The notes: a model not told the origin generated them from the sequence alone. Counted from the stretch's first letter, positions 1 through 9,877 are shown. The stretch is DNA of 64,000 nt from Burkholderia sp. SRS-W-2-2016 (GCF_001931485.1 NZ_MSDV01000019.1:1-64000), one strand, 5' to 3'. Numbers and translations: made by a program.

Positions 1-195
1 CCCGACGAAGAGGTACCCGACGAAGAGGTACCCGACGAAGAGGTACCCGACGAAGAGGTACCCGACGAAGAGGTACCCGACGAAGAGGTACCCGACGAAG
101 AGGTACCCGACGAAGAGGTACCCGACGAAGAGGTACCCGACGAAGAGGTACCCGACGAAGAGGTACCGGACGAAGAGGTACCGGACGAAGAGGTG
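1..195. repeat. 15-bp tandem repeat, 13 copies in window
   Basis: Eleven exact copies of cccgacgaagaggta (1-165) are followed by two near copies (166-195) with single-base changes, and the array continues out of the left edge. The unit is a multiple of three, so gain or loss of copies keeps the reading frame. Read on the minus strand it encodes Thr-Ser-Ser-Ser-Gly repeats of the lipoprotein described next. There are no spacers between copies, so this is not a CRISPR array. Confidence 0.97.
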
Positions 196-449
196 CCCGA
201 CGAGGAGCTACCCGACGACGAAGAACCCGAAGAACCCGAAGAACCCGAAGAACCCGAAGAACCCGAAGAACCGGAAGATCCCGAAGACCCCGACGAAGAA
301 GACGAAGCCCCCGAACTACCCGACGACCCGATCCCCGACAGCGCGCTTCCGCCGGTGCTGGGAGTCTTGAGAGTCGAGCCGCAGCCGTACAGGGCGAGCA
401 GTGTGGACGTCGCGAGAGCGATGGCTGTGCGACCGGCGAATTTTTGCAT
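1..449 (-). CDS. Ser/Gly-repeat lipoprotein, N-terminal part (partial)
   Basis: This minus-strand frame is open from an ATG at 449 to the left edge, so only about 149 residues are visible. An AGGA ribosome site sits about 6 bases upstream, and an in-frame stop lies just before it. Residues 1-23 form a lipoprotein signal: basic start, hydrophobic stretch, then lipobox Leu-Tyr-Gly-Cys with the acylated Cys at 23. A short linker is followed by Ser-Ser-Gly and then Thr-Ser-Ser-Ser-Gly repeats, a flexible, wholly low-complexity tether. No globular domain is visible, so the functional domain, if any, lies beyond the window. The plus-strand reading (Pro-Asp-Glu-Glu-Val repeats) has no comparable start. 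Function unknown; probably an envelope-anchored protein. Confidence 0.75.
   Translation of the reverse strand, partial: MQKFAGRTAIALATSTLLALYGCGSTLKTPSTGGSALSGIGSSGSSGASSSSSGSSGSSGSSGSSGSSGSSGSSGSSSSGSSSSGTSSSGTSSSGTSSSGTSSSGTSSSGTSSSGTSSSGTSSSGTSSSGTSSSGTSSSGTSSSGTSSS
226..288. repeat. 9-bp tandem repeat, 7 copies
   Basis: Five exact copies of cccgaagaa (226-270) are followed by two variants (271-288). On the minus strand they encode Ser-Ser-Gly triplets, lying between the signal peptide and the Thr-Ser-Ser-Ser-Gly block of the same lipoprotein. Confidence 0.93.
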
Positions 450-753
450 GATGTCCTCGTTGAACGACTATTGATGGAGGCCAGCAATGCAAGTTATGCG
501 CCAAACGTAATTAATACTTCCAGATAACGATTGGTAAGAATATTCACCGAATAAGCGAGCTGAGCAAGCAATCTAAATCGTCAAAACGCGTGTTTAGCAG
601 ACTGTGTCCGGGCCTTGTTCCGCGCCGTGCTACGTAACGTCCGGCCGCGCCGTAACGGCCTTTTAGCCAACTCGCATAAAACACGAAAATCGCCTCACGG
701 CGCTACTTACGCCGCCGCTCGGCCACCGCCCGCACCGCCGCCTGCGGCGCCGC
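450..753. other. Gene-free stretch between lipoprotein and mhpR
   Basis: About 300 bases with no credible ORF. The part next to the lipoprotein (about 480-600) is richer in A+T and probably holds its promoter, but no hexamer pair is convincing. A 5-bp stem followed by TTTT at 643-664 is too weak to call a terminator. Confidence 0.6.
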
Positions 754-1599
754 TCACGACCGCCGCGCGCGCGTCATCGCCACCGCCGCTTTCCCCCCAC
801 CTTTCCCGCTAGCCGCTTCGGCCTCCAGCTCCGCCACCATCTCGCGCGCGGCGGTCTGCAGCTCCGGCACATAGCGCCGCTTCGCCTCGGCAAGCGACAC
901 CGCCCGCGACAGAAACACCACGTTCAGACTAGCGAGCACGCGCTCCTCGAACACGATCGCCACCGCGACCGCGCCGATCTTCCCCTGATCGAGCCAGTCG
1001 CCGTGATTCGAGCCGAAGCCGTCCGCGCGCACGCGCCGCACCAGGTTGCGGATCAACGCATCGTTCGACGCGAGCGCCTTCTGCTCCTCGCCGCCGGTGC
1101 CCGCGCGCAGCAGATCGAGAATGTCCTCGCGTTCGGTATCCGAGCACATCGCGAAGTACGCGCGGCCCGCGGCGGTCAGCAGGATCGGCAGGCGCCGCCC
1201 GACCATCGCGCGATGGAACGACAGCGGACTGAAACGGTGGGTGGTCTCGCGGATGATCATCGAGTCGCCGTCGGGCGTGGTCAGATCCGACGGCCACGCG
1301 ACCCGTTGCAGCAGCCGGCCCATCACCGGCGGCGCGATCGTCGCGATTCGTTCGTCGTCCGTAAAACCTTCGCTCAGCGCGCGCACCTTCAGCGTGAGCC
1401 GGAAGCTGTCGTCCGACGCGCTGCGGCGCACGAAGCCGTCCTCCATCAGCGTTTCGAGCAGACGCCGCGCGGTGGTCCGGTGCAGGCCGGTCAGCTCGCT
1501 GATCTGCTGGCTGGTCGCGCGCCCGCTGTCCATCGAATTGAGCGCCTGCAATACCTGCAGCCCGCGCGACAATCCTCTGACATTTGTGTATTTGGTCAC
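754..1599 (-). CDS. mhpR: IclR-family activator of the mhp genes, MhpR
   Basis: Transcriptional activator of 3-(3-hydroxyphenyl)propionate catabolism. The 281-residue protein has an N-terminal winged helix (about residues 5-65, including the run LTGLHRTTARRLLETL) and a C-terminal IclR effector domain. The stretch ETTHRFSPLSFHRAMVGRRL matches my memory of E. coli MhpR almost residue for residue. The start is GTG with GAGG upstream. It is divergent from mhpA, and an inverted repeat resembling the E. coli MhpR site lies between them. In E. coli the protein binds as an activator with 3-hydroxyphenylpropionate as inducer. The Ala/Lys/Gly-rich C-terminal tail is longer than in E. coli. Confidence 0.93.
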   Translation of the reverse strand: MTKYTNVRGLSRGLQVLQALNSMDSGRATSQQISELTGLHRTTARRLLETLMEDGFVRRSASDDSFRLTLKVRALSEGFTDDERIATIAPPVMGRLLQRVAWPSDLTTPDGDSMIIRETTHRFSPLSFHRAMVGRRLPILLTAAGRAYFAMCSDTEREDILDLLRAGTGGEEQKALASNDALIRNLVRRVRADGFGSNHGDWLDQGKIGAVAVAIVFEERVLASLNVVFLSRAVSLAEAKRRYVPELQTAAREMVAELEAEAASGKGGGKAAVAMTRARRS

Positions 1600-1623
1600 C
1601 TAAAACCTCAATGAAATCAGCTA

Positions 1624-1640
1624 TGTGCATTCTATGCACA
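1624..1640. promoter_or_regulatory. MhpR operator
   Basis: A perfect inverted repeat: TGTGCA, five bases, TGCACA. It resembles the E. coli MhpR site as I recall it (GTGCA arm, short spacer, GCACA arm). Its centre (1632) is about 58 bases upstream of the start point expected from the promoter at 1655-1683, a usual place for a class I activator site. Confidence 0.8.
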
Positions 1641-1654
1641 AATTGGAGATTTTG

Positions 1655-1683
1655 TTGAGCGGGCGCGGGGCCGGTCCTAGACT
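1655..1683 (+). promoter_or_regulatory. sigma-70 promoter of the mhpA operon
   Basis: TTGAGC (1655-1660), a 17-base spacer, then TAGACT (1678-1683). Transcription should begin near 1690, leaving a leader of about 117 bases before mhpA. The weak -35 match fits a promoter that needs an activator. Confidence 0.65.
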
Positions 1684-1806
1684 GCGAACAAATCAAAGAT
1701 CTCATGGAGACGCAAGCTGTTGTCCGCAGGCGCTTTTTTCGCCGCGGCCACGGCCGGTTCCCGGCCGGCGCGCTCCCTGACTATCTCGACCCAGTTAGGA
1801 GACAAC

Positions 1807-3717
1807 ATGCCCGCAGCTCCCGATCCGCTCGCTCCCCAGGCCAACAGCGCAACCGTCGCCACCGACGTCGCGATTATCGGCGCCGGCCCGGTCGGTCTGA
1901 TGATCGCCAACTACCTCGGTCTGCAGGGCGTGCGCGTCGTGCTGATCGAAAAGCTCGAAAAGATCATCGACTATCCGCGCGCAATTGGTCTGGATGACGA
2001 AGCATTGCGCGTGTTCCAGGCGGTCGGTCTCGCCGACGCATTGCTGCCGCACACCACTCCCGATCACTGGATGCGCTTCGTCACGAGCAACGGTCATTGC
2101 TTCGCATCGATCGAGCCGCGTACCGACGAATTCGGCTGGTCGCGCCGCAACGCCTTCATTCAGCCGCTGGCCGATCGCGTGCTGTACGAAGGACTCGCGC
2201 GCTTTCCGCACGTCGAAGTGCTGTTCGGCCACGCGGTCGATTCGTTCACGCAGGACGGCAACGGCGTCACGATCGAAACCGAACACGTGAATGGTGAGCG
2301 CCGCACGATTCGTGCGTCGTATGTGGTCGGCGCTGACGGCGGCAACAGCTTCGTGCGCCGCACGCTCGACGTGCCGTTCGAAGGCCGCACCAAACCGAAT
2401 CAATGGATCGTCGTCGATGTGCGCAACGACCCGATCGGCTCGCCGCACGTGTACATGCATTGCGATCCGCGTCGTCCGTATGTGTCGGCCGCGTTGCCGC
2501 ACGGGATCCGCCGCTTCGAATTCATGGTGATGCCGGGCGAGACCGAGGAAGAACTGTCGAAGCCGGAGAACCTCGCCGCGCTGATCCGCAAGGTGGTTGC
2601 CGAGCCGGACAAGGTCGACTACATCCGCAAGCGCGTCTACACGCACAACGCGCGACTCGCCAGCAGCTTCCGCGTGAGCCGCGTGCTGCTCGCCGGCGAC
2701 GCCGCGCACATCATGCCGGTGTGGCAGGGCCAGGGCTACAACAGCGGGATCCGCGACGCGAGCAATCTGGGCTGGAAGCTGTCGATGGTGGTCAAGGGCC
2801 TCGCCGGCGACGCGCTGCTCGACTCCTACACCGCCGAGCGCCGTTCGCATGCGCGTTCGATGATCCATCTGTCGGAAGTGGCGGGCGACATCTTCGCGCC
2901 GACCAGCCGCTTCGGCATCAAATTCCGCGACGCGTTCGTACGCACCTTCAATCTGTTCCCGGCGGTCAAGCGCTACTTCGTCGAGATGCGTTTCAAGCCG
3001 ATGCCGCGTTACGAGAGCGGCGTCGTGCTGCTCGCGCGCACGCCGCGCAAGCATGGCTGGCTCGCGCGCGTGCTCGAACGTTCGGGGCATTCGGCGCCGG
3101 GACGTCTGTTCGGTTTGATGAGCGAGAAGCGCGAATCGCGTCTTGGTCGCCTCGTCTATGGTCGCGATCCGCACTGCAATTCGCCGGTCGGCCGGATGTT
3201 CATCCAGCCGCGCGTGCGCACGGTCGGCGGCGACGTCGTGCGACTCGACGACGTGCTCGGCAACCGCTTCGCGATTCTCGGCTGGGGCGCCGATCCGACC
3301 TTCGGCCTCAGCGCGGAAGCGCGCGCGATCTGGGAGCGTCTCGGCGGCGTGTTCGTGCTCGCGAAGCCGGATACGCAACTGGTTTTCCATGACGACGTAC
3401 CCGCCGGCGTGATTGCGATCGGCGACGTCAATACGCGCATGAAGGACTGGTTCACGCGGATTCCGCAATCGGTCGTGCTGTTGCGCCCGGATCGTTTCGT
3501 CGCGGGTGTGTGTTCGCCGCAGCAGGTCTCGCAGTCGGTCGTCGAACTGGCGGCGAAGCTGCACCTCGAGATGGCGGCGCGCGCGAATGCGGCCACGGCC
3601 GCTGGCGCTGCGAACCACGAGGCAGCTGCTTCGGAAAACGGCGTTGTCACTTTCTCAACCGTTGCCGGCAACGCAAGCGTTGCAAGCGCCGCCACCGCCG
3701 CAACCGCCGGAGCCTGA
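1807..3717 (+). CDS. mhpA: 3-(3-hydroxyphenyl)propionate hydroxylase MhpA
   Basis: Flavoprotein monooxygenase that ortho-hydroxylates 3-(3-hydroxyphenyl)propionate to the 2,3-dihydroxy compound, using NADH and O2 in the cytoplasm. The 636-residue protein has the FAD dinucleotide motif IIGAGPVGL near residue 23, the NAD(P)H/FAD motif [10 protein letters not shown], and the ribityl-binding motif [21 protein letters not shown]. The start at 1807 has AGGAG five bases upstream and places the Rossmann motif normally; an earlier in-frame start at 1720 lacks such a site. An Ala-rich tail of about 50 residues makes it longer than the E. coli enzyme. First gene of the operon, one base before mhpB. Confidence 0.94.
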   Translation: MPAAPDPLAPQANSATVATDVAIIGAGPVGLMIANYLGLQGVRVVLIEKLEKIIDYPRAIGLDDEALRVFQAVGLADALLPHTTPDHWMRFVTSNGHCFASIEPRTDEFGWSRRNAFIQPLADRVLYEGLARFPHVEVLFGHAVDSFTQDGNGVTIETEHVNGERRTIRASYVVGADGGNSFVRRTLDVPFEGRTKPNQWIVVDVRNDPIGSPHVYMHCDPRRPYVSAALPHGIRRFEFMVMPGETEEELSKPENLAALIRKVVAEPDKVDYIRKRVYTHNARLASSFRVSRVLLAGDAAHIMPVWQGQGYNSGIRDASNLGWKLSMVVKGLAGDALLDSYTAERRSHARSMIHLSEVAGDIFAPTSRFGIKFRDAFVRTFNLFPAVKRYFVEMRFKPMPRYESGVVLLARTPRKHGWLARVLERSGHSAPGRLFGLMSEKRESRLGRLVYGRDPHCNSPVGRMFIQPRVRTVGGDVVRLDDVLGNRFAILGWGADPTFGLSAEARAIWERLGGVFVLAKPDTQLVFHDDVPAGVIAIGDVNTRMKDWFTRIPQSVVLLRPDRFVAGVCSPQQVSQSVVELAAKLHLEMAARANAATAAGAANHEAAASENGVVTFSTVAGNASVASAATAATAGA

Positions 3718-3718
3718 T

Positions 3719-4669
3719 ATGCCGATGTTGCTCGAATGTCTGTCGCACACGCCGCTGTCCGGCTATTACGATCCCGCGCCGGAAGTGGTCGCGGAAGTGG
3801 AGCGGATTCACGCGGCGGCGCGCGCACGCGTCGCCGAGTTCGATCCCGAACTGGTCGTCGTGTTCGCGCCCGACCATTACAACGGTTTCTTCTATGACGT
3901 GATGCCGCCGTTCTGCATCGGCGCGTCGGCGAGCGCGATCGGCGACTTCAAGAGCCTCGCCGGCCCTTTGAGCGTGCCCGCCGATACCGCGCTCGAACTC
4001 GCCGAAGCGGTGCTCGCGAGCGACGTCGACGTCGCGGTGTCGTACCGGATGCAGGTCGATCACGGCTGCGCGCAAGCGCTCGAACTGCTGACCGGCGGCC
4101 TCGATCGCTACCCGGTCGTGCCGGTGTTCATCAACTCGGTCGCCGCGCCGATGGCGTCGTGCCGCCGCGCTCGACTGCTCGGCGATGCGCTGGGCCGCGC
4201 GCTCGCGCGGATGAACAAACGCGTGCTGGTGGTCGGCTCGGGCGGCATCTCGCACGAGCCGCCGGTGCCGGAGCTGGCCGGCGCGAACGACGAAGTCGCC
4301 GAGCGTCTGATCGCCGGCCGCAATCCGTCGGCCGAATCGCGCGCCGCTCGCCAGGCCCGCACGATTGCGGCGGCGCGCGCGTTCGCGAGCGGCGACAGCC
4401 ATCTGCATCCGCTCAATCCCGACTGGGACCGCGCATTCCTGAAGCTGCTCGAAGAGGGCGAGCTGACCGCGCTCGACGGCCTGACCGACAAAGCGATCAC
4501 TCGCGACGCCGGCAAGTCGGCGCACGAAATCCGCACGTGGGTCGCCGCGTTCGGCGCATTGAACGCGAGCGGCCCGTATCGCGCGTCGCTCGATTACTAC
4601 CGCCCGATCCCCGAATGGATCGCCGGCTTCGGCGCGATGCATGCGCGCCCCGTTGCCGCCAACGTCTAA
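3719..4669 (+). CDS. mhpB: 2,3-dihydroxyphenylpropionate 1,2-dioxygenase MhpB
   Basis: Fe(II) extradiol dioxygenase that opens the ring of 2,3-dihydroxyphenylpropionate by meta cleavage to 2-hydroxy-6-oxonona-2,4-dienedioate. At 316 residues it matches the family (E. coli 314). Conserved blocks include FAPDHYNGFFYDVMPPFC, the VDHG segment with the catalytic His near residue 115, SGGISHEPPVPELA with a second His, and YYRPIPEWIAGFG at the C-terminus. The ATG follows the mhpA stop by one base and its GGAG lies inside the end of mhpA, so translation is probably coupled. Class III (LigB-type) extradiol enzyme. Confidence 0.95.
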   Translation: MPMLLECLSHTPLSGYYDPAPEVVAEVERIHAAARARVAEFDPELVVVFAPDHYNGFFYDVMPPFCIGASASAIGDFKSLAGPLSVPADTALELAEAVLASDVDVAVSYRMQVDHGCAQALELLTGGLDRYPVVPVFINSVAAPMASCRRARLLGDALGRALARMNKRVLVVGSGGISHEPPVPELAGANDEVAERLIAGRNPSAESRAARQARTIAAARAFASGDSHLHPLNPDWDRAFLKLLEEGELTALDGLTDKAITRDAGKSAHEIRTWVAAFGALNASGPYRASLDYYRPIPEWIAGFGAMHARPVAANV

Positions 4670-4687
4670 CCGAATCAGGAATACGTC

Positions 4688-5497
4688 ATGAGCAATCAGA
4701 GCACCATCGAAGCGCTGGCCGTGCGCCTGCGCGAATCCGAACGCAGCCGTCAGACCGTCGCGCCGTTGCGCGACGACCCGGGCTTCGCCGCCGTGTCGAA
4801 CCCGGCTGACGCCGAACAGCTCGCATATGCGATCCAGCAGGTCAACGTGGCCGCGCGCGTCGCGGCGGGCGAGCGGATCGTCGGCCGCAAGATCGGTTTG
4901 ACGTCGCCCGCGGTGCAGCGCCAGCTCGGCGTCGATCAACCGGACTTCGGCGCGCTGTTCGCGTCGATGGCGTACGGCGACAGCCAGCCGATCCCGCTCG
5001 GCGAGCTGATCCAGCCGAAAGTCGAAGCCGAAATCGCGCTGGTGCTCGAACACGATCTGATTCACGAGCGCCATACCTACGCCGATCTGCTGCGCGCGAC
5101 CGCCTATGCGGTGGCGGCGATCGAAGTGGTGGACAGCCGTATCGAAGGCTGGAACATCCGCTTCGTCGATACGGTCGCGGACAACGCGTCGAGCGCACGT
5201 TTCGTGCTCGGCAGCCGCCCGGTGCTGCTGCGCGATCTCGATCTGACCGCCTGCGCGATGACGCTTTCTCAGGAAACCGAAGTATTGTCGCGCGGCAACG
5301 GCGCCGCCTGTCTCGGCAATCCGCTGAACGCCGCCGCGTGGCTCGCGGACCGGATGGTCCGGCTCGGCACTCCGCTGCGGGCCGGCGACGTGCTGATGAC
5401 CGGCGCGCTCGGCCCGATGGTTGCGGTCAAACAGGCCGGCACCTTCAGCGCGCAGATCGACGGCCTCGGCAGCGTCCGCGCGACTTTCTCCGCCTAA
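4688..5497 (+). CDS. mhpD: 2-hydroxypenta-2,4-dienoate hydratase MhpD
   Basis: Adds water to 2-hydroxypenta-2,4-dienoate to give 4-hydroxy-2-oxovalerate. The 269-residue length equals that of E. coli MhpD. Shared blocks are [20 protein letters not shown], the metal-site segment [22 protein letters not shown] and [12 protein letters not shown] near the C-terminus. In meta-cleavage pathways the hydratase works with the MhpB and MhpC products upstream and the MhpE aldolase downstream. It starts 18 bases after mhpB with a short A/G-rich ribosome site. Confidence 0.95.
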   Translation: MSNQSTIEALAVRLRESERSRQTVAPLRDDPGFAAVSNPADAEQLAYAIQQVNVAARVAAGERIVGRKIGLTSPAVQRQLGVDQPDFGALFASMAYGDSQPIPLGELIQPKVEAEIALVLEHDLIHERHTYADLLRATAYAVAAIEVVDSRIEGWNIRFVDTVADNASSARFVLGSRPVLLRDLDLTACAMTLSQETEVLSRGNGAACLGNPLNAAAWLADRMVRLGTPLRAGDVLMTGALGPMVAVKQAGTFSAQIDGLGSVRATFSA

Positions 5498-5561
5498 CGC
5501 AAGCACACCCAGGCACTCGCAGCACGCGCCGGCAAGCGCATTCACTCGATTGAGGACTCAA

Positions 5562-6503
5562 ATGGCAAGCGAAAAACTCAAGGCCGCGATCATCGGCTCG
5601 GGCAATATCGGCACCGATCTGATGATCAAGATCCTGCGGCACGGCAAGCATCTCGAAGTCGCGGCGATGGTCGGCATCGATCCGAACTCGGACGGTCTCG
5701 CGCGCGCCGCGCGGCTCGGCGTGGCGACCACCCACGAAGGCGTCGAAGGTCTCACGCGTCTGCCGGTGTTCGACGACATCGATTTCGTGTTCGACGCGAC
5801 CTCGGCCGGCGCGCATGTGAAGAACGACGCGTTCCTGCGCGCGCTGAAGCCCGGCATCCGCCTGATCGACCTGACGCCCGCGGCGATCGGTCCGTACTGC
5901 GTGCCGGTCGTCAATCTCGACGCGCAGCTCGACGCGCTGAACGTGAACATGGTCACTTGCGGCGGCCAGGCGACGATCCCGATGGTCGCGGCGGTGTCGC
6001 GCGTCGCGAACGTGCATTACGCGGAAATCGTCGCGTCGATCAGCAGCAAGTCGGCCGGCCCCGGCACCCGCGCGAACATCGATGAGTTCACCGAAACGAC
6101 CTCGAAGGCGATCGAAGTGGTCGGCGGCGCGGCGAAGGGCAAGGCGATCATCGTGCTGAACCCGGCCGAGCCGCCGGTGATGATGCGCGACACCGTCTAC
6201 ACGCTGTCCGAACTCGCGGACCGCGCGAAGGTGGAAGCGTCGATCGAACAGATGGCCGCCGCGGTGCAGGCGTACGTGCCGGGCTATCGCCTGAAGCAGA
6301 AAGTGCAGTTCGACGAAATCAGCGCGAGCGCGCCGCTCAACATTCCGGGCCTCGGCAAATTCAGCGGCCTGAAAACCTCGGTGTTCATCGAAGTGGAAGG
6401 CGCCGCTCACTACCTGCCCGCATACGCAGGCAACCTCGACATCATGACTTCCGCCGCGCTCGCGACCGCCGAGCGCATGGCGCAAGCGCTCGTGCAGGCC
6501 TAA
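5562..6503 (+). CDS. mhpF: Acetaldehyde dehydrogenase (acylating) MhpF
   Basis: Converts acetaldehyde, CoA and NAD+ to acetyl-CoA, the last step of the pathway; normally bound to MhpE so that acetaldehyde is channelled. The 313-residue protein opens with the NAD-binding motif [10 protein letters not shown] and has the catalytic Cys at 133 in [11 protein letters not shown]. The ATG at 5562 has TGAGGACT just upstream. An in-frame open stretch back to 5421 overlaps mhpD and is not used. It lies between mhpD and mhpE, as in E. coli. Confidence 0.95.
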   Translation: MASEKLKAAIIGSGNIGTDLMIKILRHGKHLEVAAMVGIDPNSDGLARAARLGVATTHEGVEGLTRLPVFDDIDFVFDATSAGAHVKNDAFLRALKPGIRLIDLTPAAIGPYCVPVVNLDAQLDALNVNMVTCGGQATIPMVAAVSRVANVHYAEIVASISSKSAGPGTRANIDEFTETTSKAIEVVGGAAKGKAIIVLNPAEPPVMMRDTVYTLSELADRAKVEASIEQMAAAVQAYVPGYRLKQKVQFDEISASAPLNIPGLGKFSGLKTSVFIEVEGAAHYLPAYAGNLDIMTSAALATAERMAQALVQA

Positions 6504-6523
6504 CGGCATCAGGAGACACTCGC

Positions 6524-7555
6524 ATGGACAAGAAACTCTATATCTCCGACGTGACGCTGCGCGACGGCAGCCACGCCATTCGTCATCAGTACTCGATCCA
6601 GAACGTGCAGGACATCGCGCGCGCACTCGACAAAGCCAAAGTCGACAGCATCGAAGTCGCGCACGGCGACGGTCTGCAAGGTTCGAGCTTCAACTACGGT
6701 TTCGGCGCGCATAGCGACCTCGAATGGATCGAGGCGGTCGCCGACGTGGTCAAGCACGCGCAGATCGCGACGCTGCTGCTGCCCGGCATCGGCACGATTC
6801 ACGATCTGAAGGCCGCGTACAACGCGGGCGCGCGCATCGTGCGCGTCGCGACCCATTGCACCGAAGCGGACATCTCGAAGCAGCACATCGAATATGCGCG
6901 CGAACTCGGGATGGACACGGTCGGCTTCCTGATGATGAGCCACATGACCACGCCGGAAAACCTCGCGGTCGAAGCGAAGAAGATGGAAAGCTACGGCGCG
7001 ACCTGCATTTACGTGGTCGATTCCGGCGGCGCGCTGACGATGAACGACGTGCGCGACCGTTTCCGCGCGGTGAAGGCGGTGCTGAAGCCGGAAACGCAAA
7101 CGGGCATGCACGCGCACCACAACCTGTCGCTCGGCGTCGCGAATTCGATCGTCGCGGTGGAGGAGGGCTGCGACCGTATCGATGCATCGCTCGCGGGGAT
7201 GGGTGCGGGCGCCGGCAACGCGCCGCTCGAAGTGTTCATCGGCGCGGCCGAACGGATGGGCTGGAACCACGGCACCGATCTGTACACGCTGATGGACGCC
7301 GCCGACGACATCGTGCGGCCGTTGCAGGATCGCCCGGTTCGGGTGGACCGCGAAACGCTCGCGCTCGGTTATGCGGGCGTGTATTCGAGCTTCCTGCGGC
7401 ACTCGGAAGTGGCCGCGAAGAAATACGGGCTGAAGACCGTGGACATCCTGGTCGAGCTCGGCAAGCGTCGGATGGTCGGCGGCCAGGAAGACATGATCGT
7501 CGACGTCGCGCTCGATCTGAAGCGCGCGCAGGCCAACGGAGCTTCGGCTTCATGA
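6524..7555 (+). CDS. mhpE: 4-hydroxy-2-oxovalerate aldolase MhpE
   Basis: Mn-dependent class II aldolase that splits 4-hydroxy-2-oxovalerate into pyruvate and acetaldehyde. The 343-residue protein carries the HMG-CoA-lyase-like TIM barrel signature [15 protein letters not shown], with Arg13 and Asp14 in the active site and His21 following. The metal-binding [15 protein letters not shown] and the glycine-rich [10 protein letters not shown] are also present. Its partner MhpF is 20 bases upstream, which suits the known enzyme complex. A hairpin follows directly after the stop. Confidence 0.95.
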   Translation: MDKKLYISDVTLRDGSHAIRHQYSIQNVQDIARALDKAKVDSIEVAHGDGLQGSSFNYGFGAHSDLEWIEAVADVVKHAQIATLLLPGIGTIHDLKAAYNAGARIVRVATHCTEADISKQHIEYARELGMDTVGFLMMSHMTTPENLAVEAKKMESYGATCIYVVDSGGALTMNDVRDRFRAVKAVLKPETQTGMHAHHNLSLGVANSIVAVEEGCDRIDASLAGMGAGAGNAPLEVFIGAAERMGWNHGTDLYTLMDAADDIVRPLQDRPVRVDRETLALGYAGVYSSFLRHSEVAAKKYGLKTVDILVELGKRRMVGGQEDMIVDVALDLKRAQANGASAS

Positions 7556-7559
7556 TCCC

Positions 7560-7603
7560 GAACGCGGCACGCCGGCACCGAAAGTGTCGCGCGTGCCGCG
7601 TTC
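7560..7603 (+). terminator. Intercistronic hairpin between mhpE and mhpT
   Basis: A perfect 13-bp inverted repeat (GAACGCGGCACGC at 7560-7572 and its complement at 7591-7603) encloses an 18-base loop. No T-tract follows, so it may stabilise the upstream message or attenuate transcription into mhpT and mhpC, rather than stop it fully. Confidence 0.6.
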
Positions 7604-7659
7604 ATTTCAAGCAGCGAGATCGCCGTCAGAGCGATGCTGAAACAACACTGGAGACTTTT

Positions 7660-8913
7660 ATGCGGCAGTCAACGCAAACGACACAAACACCCACCCACGG
7701 CGCGCTGACGATCGGGCTTTGCCTGATCGTCGCGCTGCTCGAAGGGCTGGACCTGCAATCGACCGGCCTCGCCGCGCCGCGCATGGCGCGCGAGTTTCAG
7801 CTGGCGGTCGCGCAGATGGGCTGGGCGTTCAGCATCGGCGCATTCGGGCTGTTGCCGGGCGCGGCGATCGGCGGACGTCTGGCCGACCGGCTCGGGCGCA
7901 AGCGCGTGCTGATGTGGTCGGTCGCGCTGTTCGGCATCTTCTCGCTCGCGACCGCGCACGTGTGGGATCTGAACAGCCTGCTGGCCGCGCGCTTTCTGAC
8001 CGGCCTCGGTCTCGGCGCGGCGATGCCGAACCTGATCGCGCTGTGCACGGAAGCGGCGCCGCCGCATCAGCGCAACACCGCGGTCGGCGCGATGTACTGC
8101 GGGATGCCGTTCGGCGCGGCGCTGGCGGCGGTGATCGGGATTCTCAGTCCGAGCGATGCGGGCTGGCGGCATATCTTCTACGTCGGCGGCTTTGGGCCGT
8201 TGCTGGTGCTGCCGCTGCTCGCGCTGTTTCTGCGCGAGTCGTCGCAATTCGTCGCGGCCCGCGCGACGCGTGCGTCCGGCGGATCGCGCCGCGACGCGTC
8301 GGCCAGCGTATCGCGCGCGCTGTGGCAGGAGGGCCGCGCCGGCACCACGATCGCGTTGTGGATCAGCTATCTCGGCACGCTGATCGTGCTGTATTTCCTG
8401 ATCAACTGGCTGCCGTCGCTGGTGCTCACGCGCGGTTTGACGCGCGTGCAGTCGGGCGTCGTGCAGATGATGTTCAACATCGGCGGCGGGATCGGCGCGA
8501 TCGTGATCGCCGGGATGATGGACCGGATGGGCCGGCGCCGCACGGTGGTGGGCATGTATATCGGCATCGTGGCCGCGCTCGGCGCGTTGCTGAGCGCGAG
8601 CGGCGGTACGTCGATGGCGTGGGGCGGACTGCTCGCGGGGCTGTTCCTCGTCGGCGGCCAGTCGGTGCTGTATGCGCTCGCGAGCAGCCTGTATCCGACC
8701 GAAGTGCGCGGCACCGGCGTCGGCGCGGCGGTCGCGATCGGCCGTCTCGGCTCGATTCTCGGACCGTTGATCGCCGGGCAACTGCTCGCGATCGGTCAGG
8801 GCGCGACGGTGCTGCTCGGCGCGAGCATTCCGTTGATCGCGGTCGCGGCGCTCGCGGCCTGGCTCGTCGTGCACCGTTCGACGCCCCGTTATTCCCCGGC
8901 GGCCGCGCAATAA
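7660..8913 (+). CDS. mhpT: 3-hydroxyphenylpropionate MFS transporter MhpT
   Basis: Aromatic-acid:proton symporter of the major facilitator family, inner membrane, probably importing 3-hydroxyphenylpropionate. The 417-residue protein shows about 12 hydrophobic segments, the loop 2-3 signature [14 protein letters not shown] and its second-half copy [33 protein letters not shown] in the first helix, with an acidic residue, is usual for the aromatic acid/H+ symporter group. The ATG at 7660 has GGAG seven bases upstream. It lies between mhpE and mhpC, whereas E. coli has mhpT last. Confidence 0.88.
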   Translation: MRQSTQTTQTPTHGALTIGLCLIVALLEGLDLQSTGLAAPRMAREFQLAVAQMGWAFSIGAFGLLPGAAIGGRLADRLGRKRVLMWSVALFGIFSLATAHVWDLNSLLAARFLTGLGLGAAMPNLIALCTEAAPPHQRNTAVGAMYCGMPFGAALAAVIGILSPSDAGWRHIFYVGGFGPLLVLPLLALFLRESSQFVAARATRASGGSRRDASASVSRALWQEGRAGTTIALWISYLGTLIVLYFLINWLPSLVLTRGLTRVQSGVVQMMFNIGGGIGAIVIAGMMDRMGRRRTVVGMYIGIVAALGALLSASGGTSMAWGGLLAGLFLVGGQSVLYALASSLYPTEVRGTGVGAAVAIGRLGSILGPLIAGQLLAIGQGATVLLGASIPLIAVAALAAWLVVHRSTPRYSPAAAQ

Positions 8914-8992
8914 GCCGGCGGCCTCACATATTGCGCGGAGTGGCCGTCGACGGCGCTCCGCTCACTCAACCCGTGACAGAAAGGAATTCGAC

Positions 8993-9877
8993 ATGAGCAA
9001 CACCAACACCCAGGCAGTGGCGATTACCGAAGAAGCGACCAGCCGGTTCGTTCGGATTACCGAAGATGGCCGCGAGATGCAGCTGCACTACAACGACGCC
9101 GGGCAGGGCGCGGAAACGGTCGTGATGCTGCACGGCTCGGGTCCGGGCGCGACCGGCTGGGCGAACTTCAACCGCAACGTCGAGCCGCTGGTCGCGGCCG
9201 GCTATCGCGTGATCCTGATGGACTGCTTCGGTTGGGGCAAGAGCGATCCGATCGTCTGCAAGGGTTCGCGCTCGGAGCTGAACGCGCGCTCGCTGAAGTC
9301 GCTGCTCGATGCGCTCGGGCTGGACCGCGTGCATATCATCGGCAACTCGATGGGCGGCCATAGCGCGGTCGCGTTCGCACTCGCCGAGCCGCAACGCGTC
9401 GGCAAGCTGGTGCTGATGGGCGGCGGCACCGGCGGCCCGAGCCAGTTCGTGCCGATGCCGACCGAAGGCATCAAGCTGTTGCAGGGGCTGTACCGCAATC
9501 CGACGATCGAGAACCTGCAGCGCATGATGAGCGTGTTCGTGTTCGATTCGAAGGCGCTGACCGAAGACCTGATGCAGGCGCGGCTCGACAATATGCTGGC
9601 GCGCCGCGATCACCTGGAGAACTTCGTCGCGAGCCTTGCCGCGAATCCGAAGCAGTTCAACGACTTCAACGCGCGCCTCGGCGAAGTGACCGCGCAGACG
9701 CTGGTGATCTGGGGCCGCGACGACCGCTTCGTGCCGATGGACGTGGGCCTGCGCCTGGTTGCCGGGATGCCGAACGCGGATATGCATATCTTCACGCGCT
9801 GCGGGCACTGGGCGCAGTGGGAGCATGCGGAGAAGTTCAACCGGATGGTGGTGGAGTTTTTGGGGCGGAAGGGTTAA
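8993..9877 (+). CDS. mhpC: 2-hydroxy-6-oxononadienedioate hydrolase MhpC
   Basis: Alpha/beta-hydrolase that cleaves the C-C bond of the ring-fission product, releasing succinate and 2-hydroxypenta-2,4-dienoate. The 294-residue protein has the nucleophile motif GNSMGG (Ser119), an acid in WGRDDRFVP (about Asp243) and the catalytic His272 in [20 protein letters not shown] forms the oxyanion loop. The start has AAAGGAA a few bases upstream. In E. coli mhpC follows mhpB; here it is last, after the transporter, so the set is complete but rearranged. Confidence 0.93.
   Translation: MSNTNTQAVAITEEATSRFVRITEDGREMQLHYNDAGQGAETVVMLHGSGPGATGWANFNRNVEPLVAAGYRVILMDCFGWGKSDPIVCKGSRSELNARSLKSLLDALGLDRVHIIGNSMGGHSAVAFALAEPQRVGKLVLMGGGTGGPSQFVPMPTEGIKLLQGLYRNPTIENLQRMMSVFVFDSKALTEDLMQARLDNMLARRDHLENFVASLAANPKQFNDFNARLGEVTAQTLVIWGRDDRFVPMDVGLRLVAGMPNADMHIFTRCGHWAQWEHAEKFNRMVVEFLGRKG

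Noticed and set aside
1..195. CRISPR array
   Set aside because: The 15-base units abut with no spacers and are in frame with a protein; no cas genes are present.
193..474. Plus-strand ORF of Pro-Asp/Glu repeats
   Set aside because: It is the reverse reading of a minus-strand lipoprotein that has an ATG, a ribosome site and a lipobox; the plus frame has only a GTG inside the repeat and a non-natural C-terminus.
643..664. Plus-strand terminator after the repeat region
   Set aside because: Only a five-pair stem with TTTT, and no plus-strand gene precedes it.
6724..7659. Long frame fused to the front of the MhpT transporter
   Set aside because: This part overlaps mhpE in another frame, with Arg-rich nonsense composition; MhpT starts at 7660 with its own ribosome site.
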